DNA of 64,000 nucleotides from positions 4,712,001 through 4,776,000 of the forward strand of contig NZ_OX419519.1 in the NCBI RefSeq assembly GCF_948472415.1, written 5' to 3'. The notes under the pieces were generated by a model. The model was not told the origin of the DNA. It was given only the letters and a program-made list of their open reading frames with translations, and made no database searches. The position numbers were made by a program, and so were the translations under genes. This DNA is from Kitasatospora fiedleri. GTDB taxonomy: Bacteria > Actinomycetota > Actinomycetes > Streptomycetales > Streptomycetaceae. Shown in pieces: positions 26,925 through 35,154 of this stretch (its first letter is position 1; each line of letters begins with the position of its first letter).

Positions 26925-26962
26925 CGCGGTCCGGCCCCCTCCCCGGAGGGCGCCGGACCGCG
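26925..26962 (+). terminator. Terminator after ispH
   Basis: CGCGGTCCGGC pairs exactly with GCCGGACCGCG around a 16-base loop, 18 bases after the stop codon. Confidence 0.75.
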
Positions 26963-27060
26963 CGCGTCGCAAGGGCTGCGCCCGTTCCGCTCCGCCCGTA
27001 CGTTTGGTACGAGGACCGGCGGGCAGCGGATGCTCACGGCTAGTACGGGAGGCGACGGCA

Positions 27061-27834
27061 GTGACGACGTTCTTCGGCGTGGACATCGGCGGCTCGGGCA
27101 TCAAGGGCGCACCGGTCGACCTGGACAAGGGCGTGCTCGCCCAGGAGCGGCACAAGGTGCTCACCCCGCACCCGTCCGGCCCGGACGAGGTGATCGGCGC
27201 GGTCTGCGAGGTGGTCCGGCACTTCGACCACCGGGGGCCGGTCGGCCTGACCTTCCCCGGCGTGGTCGTCGACGGGCGCACCATGACCGCGGCCAACGTC
27301 GACAAGGGCTGGATCGGCCTGGACGCCGCCCACCGGTTCAGCGAGGCGCTCGGCCTGCCCGCCACCGTCGTCAACGACGCCGACGCGGCCGGGATCGCCG
27401 AGGTCACCCACGGCGCCGGGCGCGGCCGCAAGGGCGTCGTCCTGCTGCTCACCTTCGGCACCGGCATCGGCAGCGCCCTGTTCTCCGACGGCGTGCTCGT
27501 CCCCAACACCGAACTCGGCCACCTCGAACTGCGCGGCAAGGACGCCGAACGGCGCGCCTCCTCCGCGGCCAAGGAGCGCCACGACCTCAGCTGGTCCGAG
27601 TGGGCCGGGCGGGTCGACGAGTACCTCGACCTGGTCGAGATGCTGTTCTCCCCACAGCTGGTCGTCATCGGCGGCGGCGTCAGCCGCAAGCACGAGAAGT
27701 TCCTGCCGCTGCTCAAGGACCGCCGCGCCGAGGTCGTCCCGGCCGAACTGCGCAACGACGCGGGCATCGTCGGCGCGGCCATGGCGGCGAGCCTGCGGCC
27801 CACCGTGCCCGCGCCCGAACCCCCGGTCGGCTGA
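27061..27834 (+). CDS. ppgK: Polyphosphate glucokinase (ROK family)
   Basis: This 257-residue ROK kinase has the actinobacterial PpgK pattern. The N-terminal phosphate-binding loop is FFGVDIGGSGIKGAPVD, followed by GLTFPGVV, VVNDADAAG with the catalytic Asp, and LTFGTGIGSALFSDG. TELGHLELRG provides the glucose-binding segment. PpgK phosphorylates glucose using polyphosphate, often also ATP. The GTG at 27061 follows GGGAGG eight bases upstream. Its place after ispH matches other streptomycete genomes as recalled. Confidence 0.93.
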   Translation: MTTFFGVDIGGSGIKGAPVDLDKGVLAQERHKVLTPHPSGPDEVIGAVCEVVRHFDHRGPVGLTFPGVVVDGRTMTAANVDKGWIGLDAAHRFSEALGLPATVVNDADAAGIAEVTHGAGRGRKGVVLLLTFGTGIGSALFSDGVLVPNTELGHLELRGKDAERRASSAAKERHDLSWSEWAGRVDEYLDLVEMLFSPQLVVIGGGVSRKHEKFLPLLKDRRAEVVPAELRNDAGIVGAAMAASLRPTVPAPEPPVG

Positions 27835-27861
27835 CCGGGCCGGTCGGGCGGCCCGGCGGGC

Positions 27862-28443
27862 TCAGCGGACCCGGTGCCGCCGGCGCTGGGCCACGTGACG
27901 CGCGGTGACGATCGCGGCGGCCAGGGCGGTGCCGGCGAACAGCCAGCCCGCCCGCAGCGCCAGCCCGCCGGCCAGCGCCACCACCTCGCCGGTCACGCCC
28001 TGGGCGGGGCCCGGCTGCAACAGCACCAGCGCCGCCGCGAAGGCGATCGGCCCGCAGATCGGCGCCGCCGGCAGGTCCGAGTACCGCACCCGCACGGCCA
28101 GCTGGAAGCACACCGCCAGATAGCCGAGCCCGAACAGCACCCCGAGCCCGCCGAACAGCAGCCGGTCCACCCCCGCCGACACCAGCGTCCCGGCCACCGC
28201 CGCGACCCCGGTGCCCACCGCGGTCAGCCGGGCCGGCCGCCCGCTCCCGCCGCGCCGCCGCCGGGCCGCCAGCAGCCGCTGCGCCGCGCGCTGCACGACC
28301 GGCGGACCGGTCCGGGCGCCGGAGGCCGACCGCAGCCGCGAGTCGGGGGGCCCGCTCTGCCCCGGAACGGCGGCCTCGGCGGCGCCCCGACCGGGCGGTC
28401 GCCTTCTCGGCCCTGGCGGCTGGGTACGGGTGCTCTGCTCCAC
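27862..28443 (-). CDS. DUF6542-type membrane protein
   Basis: This 193-residue protein has an Arg/Pro-rich cytoplasmic N-terminal half and a C-terminal DUF6542-like membrane domain of four hydrophobic segments (about residues 78-185; LTAVGTGVAAVAGTLVSAGV, YLAVCFQLAVRVRYSDLPAA and following). The function is unknown. The GTG at 28443 was chosen because a TACGTT box lies six bases before it. Codons upstream of that in the same frame would enter the divergent ychF promoter. Confidence 0.7.
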   Translation of the reverse strand: MEQSTRTQPPGPRRRPPGRGAAEAAVPGQSGPPDSRLRSASGARTGPPVVQRAAQRLLAARRRRGGSGRPARLTAVGTGVAAVAGTLVSAGVDRLLFGGLGVLFGLGYLAVCFQLAVRVRYSDLPAAPICGPIAFAAALVLLQPGPAQGVTGEVVALAGGLALRAGWLFAGTALAAAIVTARHVAQRRRHRVR

Positions 28444-28449
28444 CCGACC

Positions 28450-28455
28450 AACGTA
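28450..28455 (-). promoter_or_regulatory. Leaderless promoter -10 box (DUF6542 gene)
   Basis: On the minus strand TACGTT, six bases (GGTCGG), then GTG. Confidence 0.6.
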
Positions 28456-28621
28456 CGGTCCGATCATCGACACCTTGTGTAATGGCTCCCCGGCAATTGT
28501 CCGTGTCCGGCCGGAGCGCGCCCCACCGCGCTGCCGGAGGCCCCGCGCGCGCCCCGTAGACTGGGGGATCGGCCCGTACGGGCCACCACGACGCCCTCCA
28601 AGCCACGGGACACCACTCTCC

Positions 28622-29695
28622 ATGTCGCTCACGATCGGAATCGTCGGCCTGCCGAACGTCGGCAAGTCGACCCTGTTCAACGCCCTGACCAAGAACGACG
28701 TGCTGGCGGCCAACTACCCGTTCGCCACCATCGAGCCGAACGTCGGCGTCGTCGGTGTCCCCGACCCGCGCCTGGAGAAGCTCGCCGAGATCTTCGGTTC
28801 GCAGCGCGTCCTCCCCGCCACCGTCGACTTCGTCGACATCGCGGGCATCGTCCGCGGTGCCAGCGAGGGCGAGGGCCTGGGCAACAAGTTCCTCGCCAAC
28901 ATCCGCGAGGCCAACGCGATCTGCCAGGTGGTCCGGGCCTTCACCGACCCCGACGTGGTCCACGTCGACGGCAAGGTCTCGCCCAAGGACGACATCGAGA
29001 CCATCCACACCGAGCTGATCCTCGCCGACCTCCAGACCATCGAGAAGGCGCTGCCCCGGCTCCAGAAGGAAGCCCGCCTCAAGAAGGACACCGCCCCCGT
29101 CCTCGCCGCCGCCGAGGCCGCCCAGGCCGTCCTGGAGACCGGCAAGACCCTCTTCGAGGCCGGCTTCGACACCACCGCCGTCCGCGACCTGCACCTGATG
29201 ACCTCGAAGCCCTTCCTCTACGTCTTCAACGTCGACGAGGACGCCCTCTCCGACGAGGACTTCAAGAACGCCCAGCGCGCCCTGGTCGCCCCCGCCGAGG
29301 CCATCTTCCTCAACGCCAAGATCGAGTCCGAGCTGATCGAGCTGGACGACGCCGAGGGCCTCGAACTCCTCCAGTCCATGGGCCAGGACGAGCCCGGCCT
29401 CGCCACCCTCGCCCGGGTCGGCTTCGACACCCTCGGCCTGCAGACCTACCTCACCGCCGGCCCCAAGGAGACCCGCGCCTGGACCATCAAGCAGGGCGCC
29501 ACCGCCCCCGAGGCCGCCGGTGTCATCCACACCGACTTCCAGAAGGGCTTCATCAAGGCCGAGGTCACCTCCTTCGACGACCTCGTCGCCGCCGGCTCCC
29601 TCCCCGAGGCCCGCGCCAAGGGCAAGGCCCGCATCGAGGGCAAGGACTACGTCATGCAGGACGGCGACGTGGTGGAGTTCCGCTTCAACGTCTGA
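28622..29695 (+). CDS. ychF: Redox-regulated ATPase YchF
   Basis: This 357-residue Obg-family P-loop protein has the G1 motif GLPNVGKSTLFNAL, switch FATIEPNVGVV and DIAGIVRGASEGEGLGNKFL. A central coiled coil follows (about residues 130-195), and the C-terminal TGS domain contains EARAKGKARIEGKDY. YchF prefers ATP to GTP, binds ribosomes and takes part in stress responses. A TAGACT hexamer at 28557-28562 is a plausible -10, giving a leader of about 50 bases. Confidence 0.95.
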   Translation: MSLTIGIVGLPNVGKSTLFNALTKNDVLAANYPFATIEPNVGVVGVPDPRLEKLAEIFGSQRVLPATVDFVDIAGIVRGASEGEGLGNKFLANIREANAICQVVRAFTDPDVVHVDGKVSPKDDIETIHTELILADLQTIEKALPRLQKEARLKKDTAPVLAAAEAAQAVLETGKTLFEAGFDTTAVRDLHLMTSKPFLYVFNVDEDALSDEDFKNAQRALVAPAEAIFLNAKIESELIELDDAEGLELLQSMGQDEPGLATLARVGFDTLGLQTYLTAGPKETRAWTIKQGATAPEAAGVIHTDFQKGFIKAEVTSFDDLVAAGSLPEARAKGKARIEGKDYVMQDGDVVEFRFNV

Positions 29696-29711
29696 CCGCA
29701 CCCGCGGCCGC

Positions 29712-29745
29712 AGCGGCTCCCCGGACACCGGTCCGGGGAGCCGCT
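29712..29745 (+). terminator. Terminator after ychF
   Basis: AGCGGCTCCCCGGAC pairs exactly with GTCCGGGGAGCCGCT around ACCG. Confidence 0.88.
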
Positions 29746-30082
29746 CGTCGTGTCGGCTCCCGTAACGATGAGGGTGTCGGTCCGCGCGGGGACCCTGCGG
29801 TCCCGGGCTGCGACCGCAGGCGGTCCTCCCGGGCGCGGGAGGTGAAGGTGCTCCTCAGTCCGTCGCTGCCGGTTCGGCGCGGTGCCGCCCGCGGCCTCCG
29901 GCTCCTCGACGGAGGCCGGCGGGCGGCGCGCGTCGGCAGGGCTGTGCCACAGGTGGGCGGTCTCCTCGGGGGGAGCCGTGGTCCTCCAGCGAGACGACGG
30001 CCACCGGTTCGCGTCCGGCCCGGGCCCCGGTGGCGGAAAACCCGGTGGTGCCGGGGGTGGCGGGCCGGTGAGGATGGCCGGC
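29746..30082 (+). other. 337-bp intergenic region with a long hairpin
   Basis: No gene is supported here. It contains a near-perfect stem at 29884-29927 (GCCGCCCGC-GGCCTCCG with one bulge, nine-base loop). Elsewhere it is G/C-rich without an evident promoter. The hairpin may be a second terminator or a structured leader of the ComB-like gene. Confidence 0.4.
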
Positions 30083-30760
30083 ATGGAGACCCGCTTCCTC
30101 GCCGTCGGCGAACTCACCGGCACCCCGTCCGTCGCCGTCGTCATCGACGTGATGCGCGCCTTCACCACGGCGGCCTGGGCCTTCGCGCAGGGGGCCGAGC
30201 GGATCGTGCTGGCCGAATCGCTCGACGGAGCACGGGAACTGAAGGCGCGCCACCCCGGGTGGATCGCCCTCAAGGACGGGCCGCCCGCGCCCGGCTTCGA
30301 CGCCGTCAACTCGCCCGGCCTGATTCGCGGCACCGACCTCACCGGCCGCACCCTCGTGCAGAAGACCACCGCCGGAACGGTCGGCGCGCTCGCCGTCCGC
30401 GGCGCCGACCTGGTGCTGTGCGCGAGCTTCGTGGTCGCCGGAGCCACCGCCCGCGCCCTGCACGGCCGTCCCGAGGCCACCTTCGTCGTCACCGGCGAGG
30501 ACGGCCGCGCCGAGGAGGACCTCGCCTGCGCTCGGTACATCGCCCACCGCGCCACCGGCCCGTCCCCCGACCCCGCCCCCTACCTCCGCCGCGCCGCCGA
30601 ATCCACCGCCGCGGCCGAACTCGCCCAGGGCGTCCGGGAAGGCGTCCACCCGGACGACGTGCGGCTCTGCCTGGAGCTCGACCGCTTCCCCTTCGCGATG
30701 GCCGCCGCCCCGGAGGACGGGCTCATGGTGCTGCGCCCGTACGGGGAGGACGGGCGGTAG
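30083..30760 (+). CDS. ComB-like 2-phosphosulfolactate phosphatase family protein
   Basis: This 225-residue protein matches the ComB family, named for the coenzyme M enzyme that removes phosphate from 2-phosphosulfolactate. The core is VAVVIDVMRAFTTAAWAFAQGAER, then KTTAGTVGALAVRGADLVL, and the acidic VTGEDGRAEEDLACARYI. Actinobacteria do not make coenzyme M, so the real substrate is unknown. The ATG at 30083 was preferred to one at 30074 because GGTGAGG is then correctly spaced. It ends one base before the convergent Uma2 stop codon. Confidence 0.8.
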   Translation: METRFLAVGELTGTPSVAVVIDVMRAFTTAAWAFAQGAERIVLAESLDGARELKARHPGWIALKDGPPAPGFDAVNSPGLIRGTDLTGRTLVQKTTAGTVGALAVRGADLVLCASFVVAGATARALHGRPEATFVVTGEDGRAEEDLACARYIAHRATGPSPDPAPYLRRAAESTAAAELAQGVREGVHPDDVRLCLELDRFPFAMAAAPEDGLMVLRPYGEDGR

Positions 30761-30761
30761 T

Positions 30762-31337
30762 TCAGAGGTCGGCCACGAGCTGGTCGAGGTCGAGGTCGAT
30801 GTCGAACGGCACCGGGCGCCGGAGCGCGCCACGGAAGATGCCGGCCGGGGCGTAGCTCCCGGTCGCCCCGTCGAGTTCGTAGACGTGGGCGACAGGGCGG
30901 CCGTCCTCGTCCTCGATGCGCCAGTGGTGGGGAATCCCGGCTTCCGCGTACGTGCGGAGTTTGACGGTGCGGTCGCGGTGGGCGGATTCGGGGGAGACCA
31001 CTTCGACGGCCAGTACGACGTCTTCGGGCGCGAGCCAGGTGCGGTCGCGGTCGATCGGGGCGTCGGTCGCCAGCAGGTCGGGTTCGGGCCGGTTGCGGGA
31101 GTCGAGCCTGACGGTCATCTCCCGGCCGATCTTGACCCCCGGTGGGCACTGCCGCATGAGGGTGACGGTGAGCATGGTGACGAGGTGGCCGTGCCACCAC
31201 CGCTGCGGGGACGTCATGAAGACGAGCGCTCCGTCGATCAGTTCCGTATGGCGCGGTGCCTCGGGCAGGCAGTCGAGATCCTCCGCGAACCAGCCTTCCG
31301 CGCGCGGTGGGCGCATCCAGTCGGGCAGTGAGGTCAC
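30762..31337 (-). CDS. Uma2-family (DUF820) PD-(D/E)XK-fold protein
   Basis: This protein of about 191 residues belongs to the Uma2 restriction-endonuclease-like family, common in streptomycetes. Nuclease-like residues lie in RPEPDLLATDAP and VVLAVEVVSPES...KLRTYAEAGIPHHWRI, giving the D-x(n)-E-x-V ... K pattern. No cognate methyltransferase is near, and its activity is unproven. A GTG at 31361 is in frame, but the GTG at 31337 lies six bases after TACTCT and is the likely leaderless start. It is divergent from a TetR gene and its promoter lies next to the TetR operators. Confidence 0.8.
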   Translation of the reverse strand: MTSLPDWMRPPRAEGWFAEDLDCLPEAPRHTELIDGALVFMTSPQRWWHGHLVTMLTVTLMRQCPPGVKIGREMTVRLDSRNRPEPDLLATDAPIDRDRTWLAPEDVVLAVEVVSPESAHRDRTVKLRTYAEAGIPHHWRIEDEDGRPVAHVYELDGATGSYAPAGIFRGALRRPVPFDIDLDLDQLVADL

Positions 31338-31343
31338 GTCCCC

Positions 31344-31349
31344 AGAGTA
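31344..31349 (-). promoter_or_regulatory. Leaderless promoter -10 box (Uma2 gene)
   Basis: On the minus strand TACTCT, then GGGGAC, then GTG at 31337. Confidence 0.6.
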
Positions 31350-31354
31350 GTCGG

Positions 31355-31391
31355 TAGACACTGTCTGCTCATGGCTGGTAGACAGTGTCTA
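31355..31391. promoter_or_regulatory. Twin TetR-type operators
   Basis: TAGACAGTGTCTA (31379-31391) is a 13-bp palindrome around a central base, and TAGACACTGTCTG (31355-31367) is a second copy with one change. Their centres are 24 bp apart, between the divergent Uma2 and TetR starts; the second overlaps the TetR start codon, as expected for autorepression. Confidence 0.75.
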
Positions 31392-31966
31392 TGGAGAGTG
31401 GAGCGGAGCGTCCCCTGCGGGAGCGACTGGTGGACGCCGGGGTCGAACTGGTGCTGGCGGAGGGGTCGGGGGCGGTCGGGTTGCGGGAGATCGCGCGGCG
31501 GGCCGGGGTGTCGCACGGCGCGCCGCGGCGGTACTTCCCGACGCACCGGGCGTTGCTGTCGGCGGTGGCGCGGCGGGGGTTCGAGGAGCTGGCGGGGCGG
31601 TTCGCGGGGGTGCGGGCGGGGGACGCGCGGGCGCGGGTGGCGGGGATAGCGCGGGTGTACCTGGCGTACGCCGCCGAGCGGCGCGGGATGTTCGAGCTGA
31701 TGTTCCGGCACGACCTGCTGGACGGGGAGGGGCGGCCCCCGTTGCGGGAGGCGACGGTGCCGCTGTTCGGGGAACTGGCGCGGCTGGTGGGGGAGTGCAC
31801 GGGGGAGGCGGAGCGGGCGCCGGTGGCGACGGCCGCGCTGTGGGCGAACCTGCACGGGCTGGCGCAGTTGCGGGGCTGGGGGAGCACCGGGCTGATGCTG
31901 GGGGAGGGCCGCGAGGAGGAGTTGCTGGAGGCGGTGCTGGCCGCGCACCTCGGCGGTGCGGCGTGA
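31391..31966 (+). CDS. TetR-family regulator
   Basis: This protein of about 191 residues has an N-terminal TetR helix-turn-helix (LREIARRAGVSHGAPRRYFPTHRALLSAVA, about residues 33-62) and a helical ligand-binding domain. It overlaps the following MFS exporter by four bases (GTGA), so it is the usual TetR-exporter pair. Two palindromic operators overlap its start. A GTG at 31385 is also in frame. The local G/C-only style (GGGGGAGG runs) differs slightly from neighbours but not clearly enough to call transfer. Confidence 0.85.
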   Translation: MESGAERPLRERLVDAGVELVLAEGSGAVGLREIARRAGVSHGAPRRYFPTHRALLSAVARRGFEELAGRFAGVRAGDARARVAGIARVYLAYAAERRGMFELMFRHDLLDGEGRPPLREATVPLFGELARLVGECTGEAERAPVATAALWANLHGLAQLRGWGSTGLMLGEGREEELLEAVLAAHLGGAA

Positions 31967-33340
31967 GCCGCCTCGCGCTGCCGGTGAGCGCCGGCGCGGC
32001 CATGCTGGTGGCCCTGGACGGCACGGTGCTGCTGATGGCGCAGCCCGGCATGCGGCGCGAACTCGGCTGCACGACCGCGCAGTTGCAGTGGACGAGCACC
32101 GGCTACCTGGTCGCCGTCGCCGCCCTGCTGGTGCTCGCGGGCCGGCTCGGCGACCGGTACGGCCACCGCCGGACGCTGCTGGCGGGCGTGCTCGGCTTCG
32201 GCGCGTCCTCGGCCGGGATCGCGCTCGCGCCGACCGTCGGCTGGGTGGTCGGACTGCGGGTGGCGCAGGGCGTGTTCGGCGCGCTGCTGCAACCCGGGAC
32301 GCTTGCGCTGCTGCGGCTGTGCTGCCCGCCGGAGCGGCTCGGCCGGGCGGTCGCCGTCCGGACCGGGGCGATCGCGGTGGCGGCGGGCGCGGGCCCGCTG
32401 CTCGGCGGGGTGCTGGTGGAGGCGTTCGGCTGGCGCGCGGTGTTCTGGATCAACGTCCCGGTGGCCGCCCTGATCGCCGCCATGGCCTTCGCCCTGTGCC
32501 CCGAGCGGGAGCGCCCCGAGCGGGAGCCCTCCGAGCCGGAGCCCTCCGAGCCGGAGCCCTCCGAGCCGGAGCCCTCCGGTCAGGGGCCTTCCGACGATCG
32601 GCGGCTCGACCTGGCGGGCGCCGCCCTGCTCGCGGCCGCCCTGGCCGTCCTGGTGCACGCGCTCTCCCGCGTCCCGGAGCGCGGCTGGGGCGGGACGTCC
32701 GCCGAACTGGCGGGCGCGGCGGCCCTGTCGGCGGTGCTGGTGGCGCACGAGCGGCGGGCCGCGAGCCCGGTGGTGCCGCGTCCGGTGGTCCGGTCGCGGC
32801 CGGTGGCGGCATCCCTCGTCCTGCTGCTGACCGCCTCGGCGGGGCTGTTCGGCACCCTGTTCAGCACCACCTTCCGGCTCCAGGACGCCCTGGGCGTGGG
32901 CCCGTTGGATGCCGCGCTGCGGATGCTGCCGCTGACCGCGCTGATGGTGCTGGGCGCCCCGGCGGACGGCGCTGGCGGGGGTGGCGCTGCTGGTGGCGGG
33001 CATCGCGGGGCTGGCCGGCCCGGGCGGCGGGGGCGGGTCGGCCCCGGCCACGGGGGTGGCGTCGGCGCTGCTGGGCGCGGGGTTCGCGGCGGTGATGGTG
33101 ACGGCCACCGGCACCGTGGTCGGCGACGCCCCGGCGGGGTACGCGGGCGCGGTCGGCGGGCTGAAACAGACCGCGATGAACATGGGTCCGACCCTGGGCG
33201 TCGCGACCGCCGCCGGTGCCGGGACGCACGGCTCCCTGCCGCTCCTGGCCGCCCTCGCCGCCGTCGGCCTGCTGCCCGCCGCCGCCCTGCCCGGCGCCCG
33301 ACACGCACCGCGCCGCGGAGCCGCTGTCGGCGGGGCGTGA
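31963..33340 (+). pseudogene. MFS drug exporter (EmrB/QacA type) disrupted by an out-of-frame deletion
   Basis: The protein reads normally from the GTG at 31963 through about 11 helices, with WTSTGYLVAVAALLVLAGRLGDRYGHRR, the antiporter motif C region GAGPLLGGVLVEAFGWRAVFWINVPVA, and on to LPLTALMVLGAP near 32957. From there the same family sequence continues only in another frame (RRTALAGVALLVAGIAG ... LKQTAMNMGPTLGV, ending at 33340). The usual dozen or so residues of the helix 10-11 loop are missing. That fits a deletion of about 30-40 bases that is not a multiple of three. If read straight through, the first frame becomes Gly/Arg-rich nonsense. The exporter is probably inactive. Confidence 0.78.
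32516..32575 (+). repeat. 15-bp tandem repeat in the MFS gene
   Basis: Three exact copies of CCGAGCCGGAGCCCT run from 32531 to 32575, preceded by a 14/15 copy at 32516-32530. They encode an EPEPS-type repeat in the central cytoplasmic loop. Confidence 0.9.
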
Positions 33341-33352
33341 CACGCTGAGCCG

Positions 33353-33730
33353 GTGACGGAACGACGGACGGCGCAGGCCGTGGGCACGCTCGGCTCGGTG
33401 GTGCTGGACTGCGCCGACCCCGAGCAGTTGGCGGCCTTCTACCAGCAGGTGACGGGCTGGCCGGTGACGTACCGCAGCGAGAGCTACGTGTTCATCGGCG
33501 AGGGCCCGGTGCGGATCGGCTTCCAGCGGATCGGCGGGTACCGGCCCCCGCACTGGCCGGAGGACGGCTCCCGGGCCCATCTCGACTTCACCGTCTTGGA
33601 GTTGGGCCCGGCGGTGGCGGCCCTGCTGGCGGCGGGCGCGACCAGGCCCGAGCACCAGGCCGGCGGCGAGCACTGGGTGACGCTGCTCGACCCGGCCGGG
33701 CACCCGTTCTGCCTCGCCGTCCCCGACTGA
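33353..33730 (+). CDS. VOC family (glyoxalase-like) protein
   Basis: This 125-residue protein has a single vicinal-oxygen-chelate fold with two beta-alpha-beta-beta-beta modules. The first begins GSVVLDCADPEQLAAFYQQVTGW and the second contains HLDFTV and ends LLDPAGHPFCLAV. Members include dioxygenases, glyoxalases and antibiotic-binding resistance proteins; the substrate is not evident. It begins 12 bases after the end of the broken exporter and could have shared its transcript. Confidence 0.85.
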   Translation: MTERRTAQAVGTLGSVVLDCADPEQLAAFYQQVTGWPVTYRSESYVFIGEGPVRIGFQRIGGYRPPHWPEDGSRAHLDFTVLELGPAVAALLAAGATRPEHQAGGEHWVTLLDPAGHPFCLAVPD

Positions 33731-33782
33731 CGGACGGCCGACCGCTCACCCGCCCGACCGCCCGCCAGCGAGAAGAGACCGG

Positions 33783-33920
33783 ATGGACTTCGTCGAGTCG
33801 ACCGTCGAGGCGGACGGCGAACGCCTGGCCTGCACCGCGGTCGAGCCGGACGCACCGGTCACCCCGTACCGGCCGCGCCGGGAGGCCCGGCCCGGCCCGA
33901 GCGGTAGCCGCTCAGGGTAG
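33783..33920 (+). pseudogene. Possible N-terminal remnant of an alpha/beta hydrolase
   Basis: A 45-codon frame begins MDFVESTVEADGERLACTAVE and stops inside the convergent HAD gene. The opening residues resemble the start of alpha/beta hydrolases, and GAGAAGAGA precedes the ATG. After about 30 residues it becomes Arg/Pro-rich, so the rest of the gene seems lost. It could also be a chance short frame. Confidence 0.35.
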
Positions 33921-34568
33921 TTCGACCACCAGCCGGCCGTCCGCCGCGCCGGTGACGCGGACGCCGGACAGGTCGTCCACGTGGTGGTCTGGCCGGTGGG
34001 CGGCGGCGCGCGGGCCGATGCCGAGCACCGGCATGCCGGCGGCCCGGGCGGCGGCGATGCCCGCCTCGGAGTCCTCCAGCACCAGGCACTCGGCGGGGGC
34101 GACGCCCAGTTCGGCGGCGGCCTTGAGGAAGCCCTCCGGGTCGGGCTTGCTGGCGCCGACGTGCTCGGCGGTGATCATCCGCGGCGGCAGCGGGACGCCG
34201 GCGGCGGCCATCCGGACCCGGGCGAGCCGGTCGTCGGCGGAGGTCACCAGGGCGTGCGGCAGTCCGGCCAGCGAGGCCACCAGCCGGGCCGCGCCCGGGA
34301 CTTCGACCACGCCGTCGGTGTCGGAGCTCTCCTCGTCCAGCATCACCGCGTTCTCGGCGAGGTTCTGCTCGACCGGCCGGTCGGGCAGCAGCAGGCCCAT
34401 GGTCAGGTGGCCCTGCCGCCCGTGCGCGACCCGCATCACCTCGTCGCCGTCCAGGCCGTTGCGCTCGGCCCAGCGGCGCCAGCAGCGTTCGACCACGGCG
34501 TCGGAGTTGACCAGGGTGCCGTCCATGTCGAGCAGGACGGCCCGGACCGGCGGGGTGAGGACGGGCAT
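33912..34568 (-). CDS. HAD-superfamily sugar-phosphatase-like hydrolase
   Basis: This 218-residue HAD hydrolase has motif I VLLDMDGTLVNSD with the nucleophilic Asp, motif II Thr-Ser in HALVTSADDRLA, motif III Lys in GASKPDPEGFLKAA, and motif IV ECLVLEDSEAGIAAARAAGM. The cap domain type and sequence suggest a phosphoglycolate or sugar-phosphatase-like activity. The ATG at 34568 follows GAGGAG, so the longer frame to 34610 was not used. Its last bases overlap the hydrolase remnant on the opposite strand. Confidence 0.9.
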   Translation of the reverse strand: MPVLTPPVRAVLLDMDGTLVNSDAVVERCWRRWAERNGLDGDEVMRVAHGRQGHLTMGLLLPDRPVEQNLAENAVMLDEESSDTDGVVEVPGAARLVASLAGLPHALVTSADDRLARVRMAAAGVPLPPRMITAEHVGASKPDPEGFLKAAAELGVAPAECLVLEDSEAGIAAARAAGMPVLGIGPRAAAHRPDHHVDDLSGVRVTGAADGRLVVELP

Positions 34569-34589
34569 CGGGGCTCCTCGAGAGACCTC

Positions 34590-34616
34590 GTACGAATGTT
34601 TGTTCCTCAATCGTAC
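34590..34616 (-). promoter_or_regulatory. Possible operator upstream of the HAD gene
   Basis: GTACGA and TCGTAC flank a 15-base AT-rich spacer, just upstream of the HAD start. Confidence 0.35.
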
Positions 34617-34638
34617 AAAACCGGCCGGGGGCGGCCGT

Positions 34639-35154
34639 TCACCCCACCAGGTGCGCGTTGACCGCCCGGGCCTCCGCGCCGAGCTCCGGCAGCTCCACCA
34701 CCTCGACGCCCGCGCCGGTCAGCAGCGCGGTGCCCCGGCACGCCTCGACGAACAGCGCGGGCTCCCGCCAGGCCACCACCACCCGCGGCACCCCGGCCGC
34801 GACGATCAGCTCCGCGCACGGGTGCGGCCGGGAGGCGCGCTGCCCGCAGGGCTCCAGGGTCGAGTAGACGGTGGCGGTGCGCAGCCGCAGGTCGCCGGCG
34901 GGCAGCTTGCCGAGCGCGGCCTCCTCGGCGTGGTTCACGGCGTCCACCTCGCGGCTGTAGCCCTCGGCCAGCACCTCGCCGTCCGCGCCGACCACCACCG
35001 CGCCGACCGAGAAGGCCGTCCCGGACGGCGGGCAGCGCCGGGACAGTTCGACGGCGCGGCGCATCCACCGCAGGTCGCGCTCGCGGTCGGGTTCGGGCGT
35101 GCGGTCGGGTTCGGGCGCGCGGTCGGGCGCGGGCGTGCGGTCACTGGTGGTCAT
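34639..35154 (-). CDS. RibD-like cytidine/pyrimidine deaminase
   Basis: This 171-residue zinc deaminase has the catalytic NHAEEAAL motif and the zinc ligands in STLEPCGQRASRPHPCAELI. Its C-terminal pattern (VVVAWREPALFVEACRGTALLTGAGVEV) resembles the deaminase half of the riboflavin enzyme RibD. The first 28 residues are a DRTPEPD-type repeat and probably disordered. It overlaps the preceding reductase gene by 14 bases, so the pair is equivalent to a split RibD, acting on the aminopyrimidine ring of riboflavin precursors or a related pathway. Confidence 0.8.
   Translation of the reverse strand: MTTSDRTPAPDRAPEPDRTPEPDRERDLRWMRRAVELSRRCPPSGTAFSVGAVVVGADGEVLAEGYSREVDAVNHAEEAALGKLPAGDLRLRTATVYSTLEPCGQRASRPHPCAELIVAAGVPRVVVAWREPALFVEACRGTALLTGAGVEVVELPELGAEARAVNAHLVG

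Noticed and set aside
30762..31337. Uma2 protein as part of a restriction-modification system
   Set aside because: No methyltransferase or specificity gene is adjacent; the family is common and its activity unproven.
32516..32575. Short tandem repeats as a CRISPR array
   Set aside because: The 15-bp units are contiguous without spacers and encode an in-frame EPEPS repeat.
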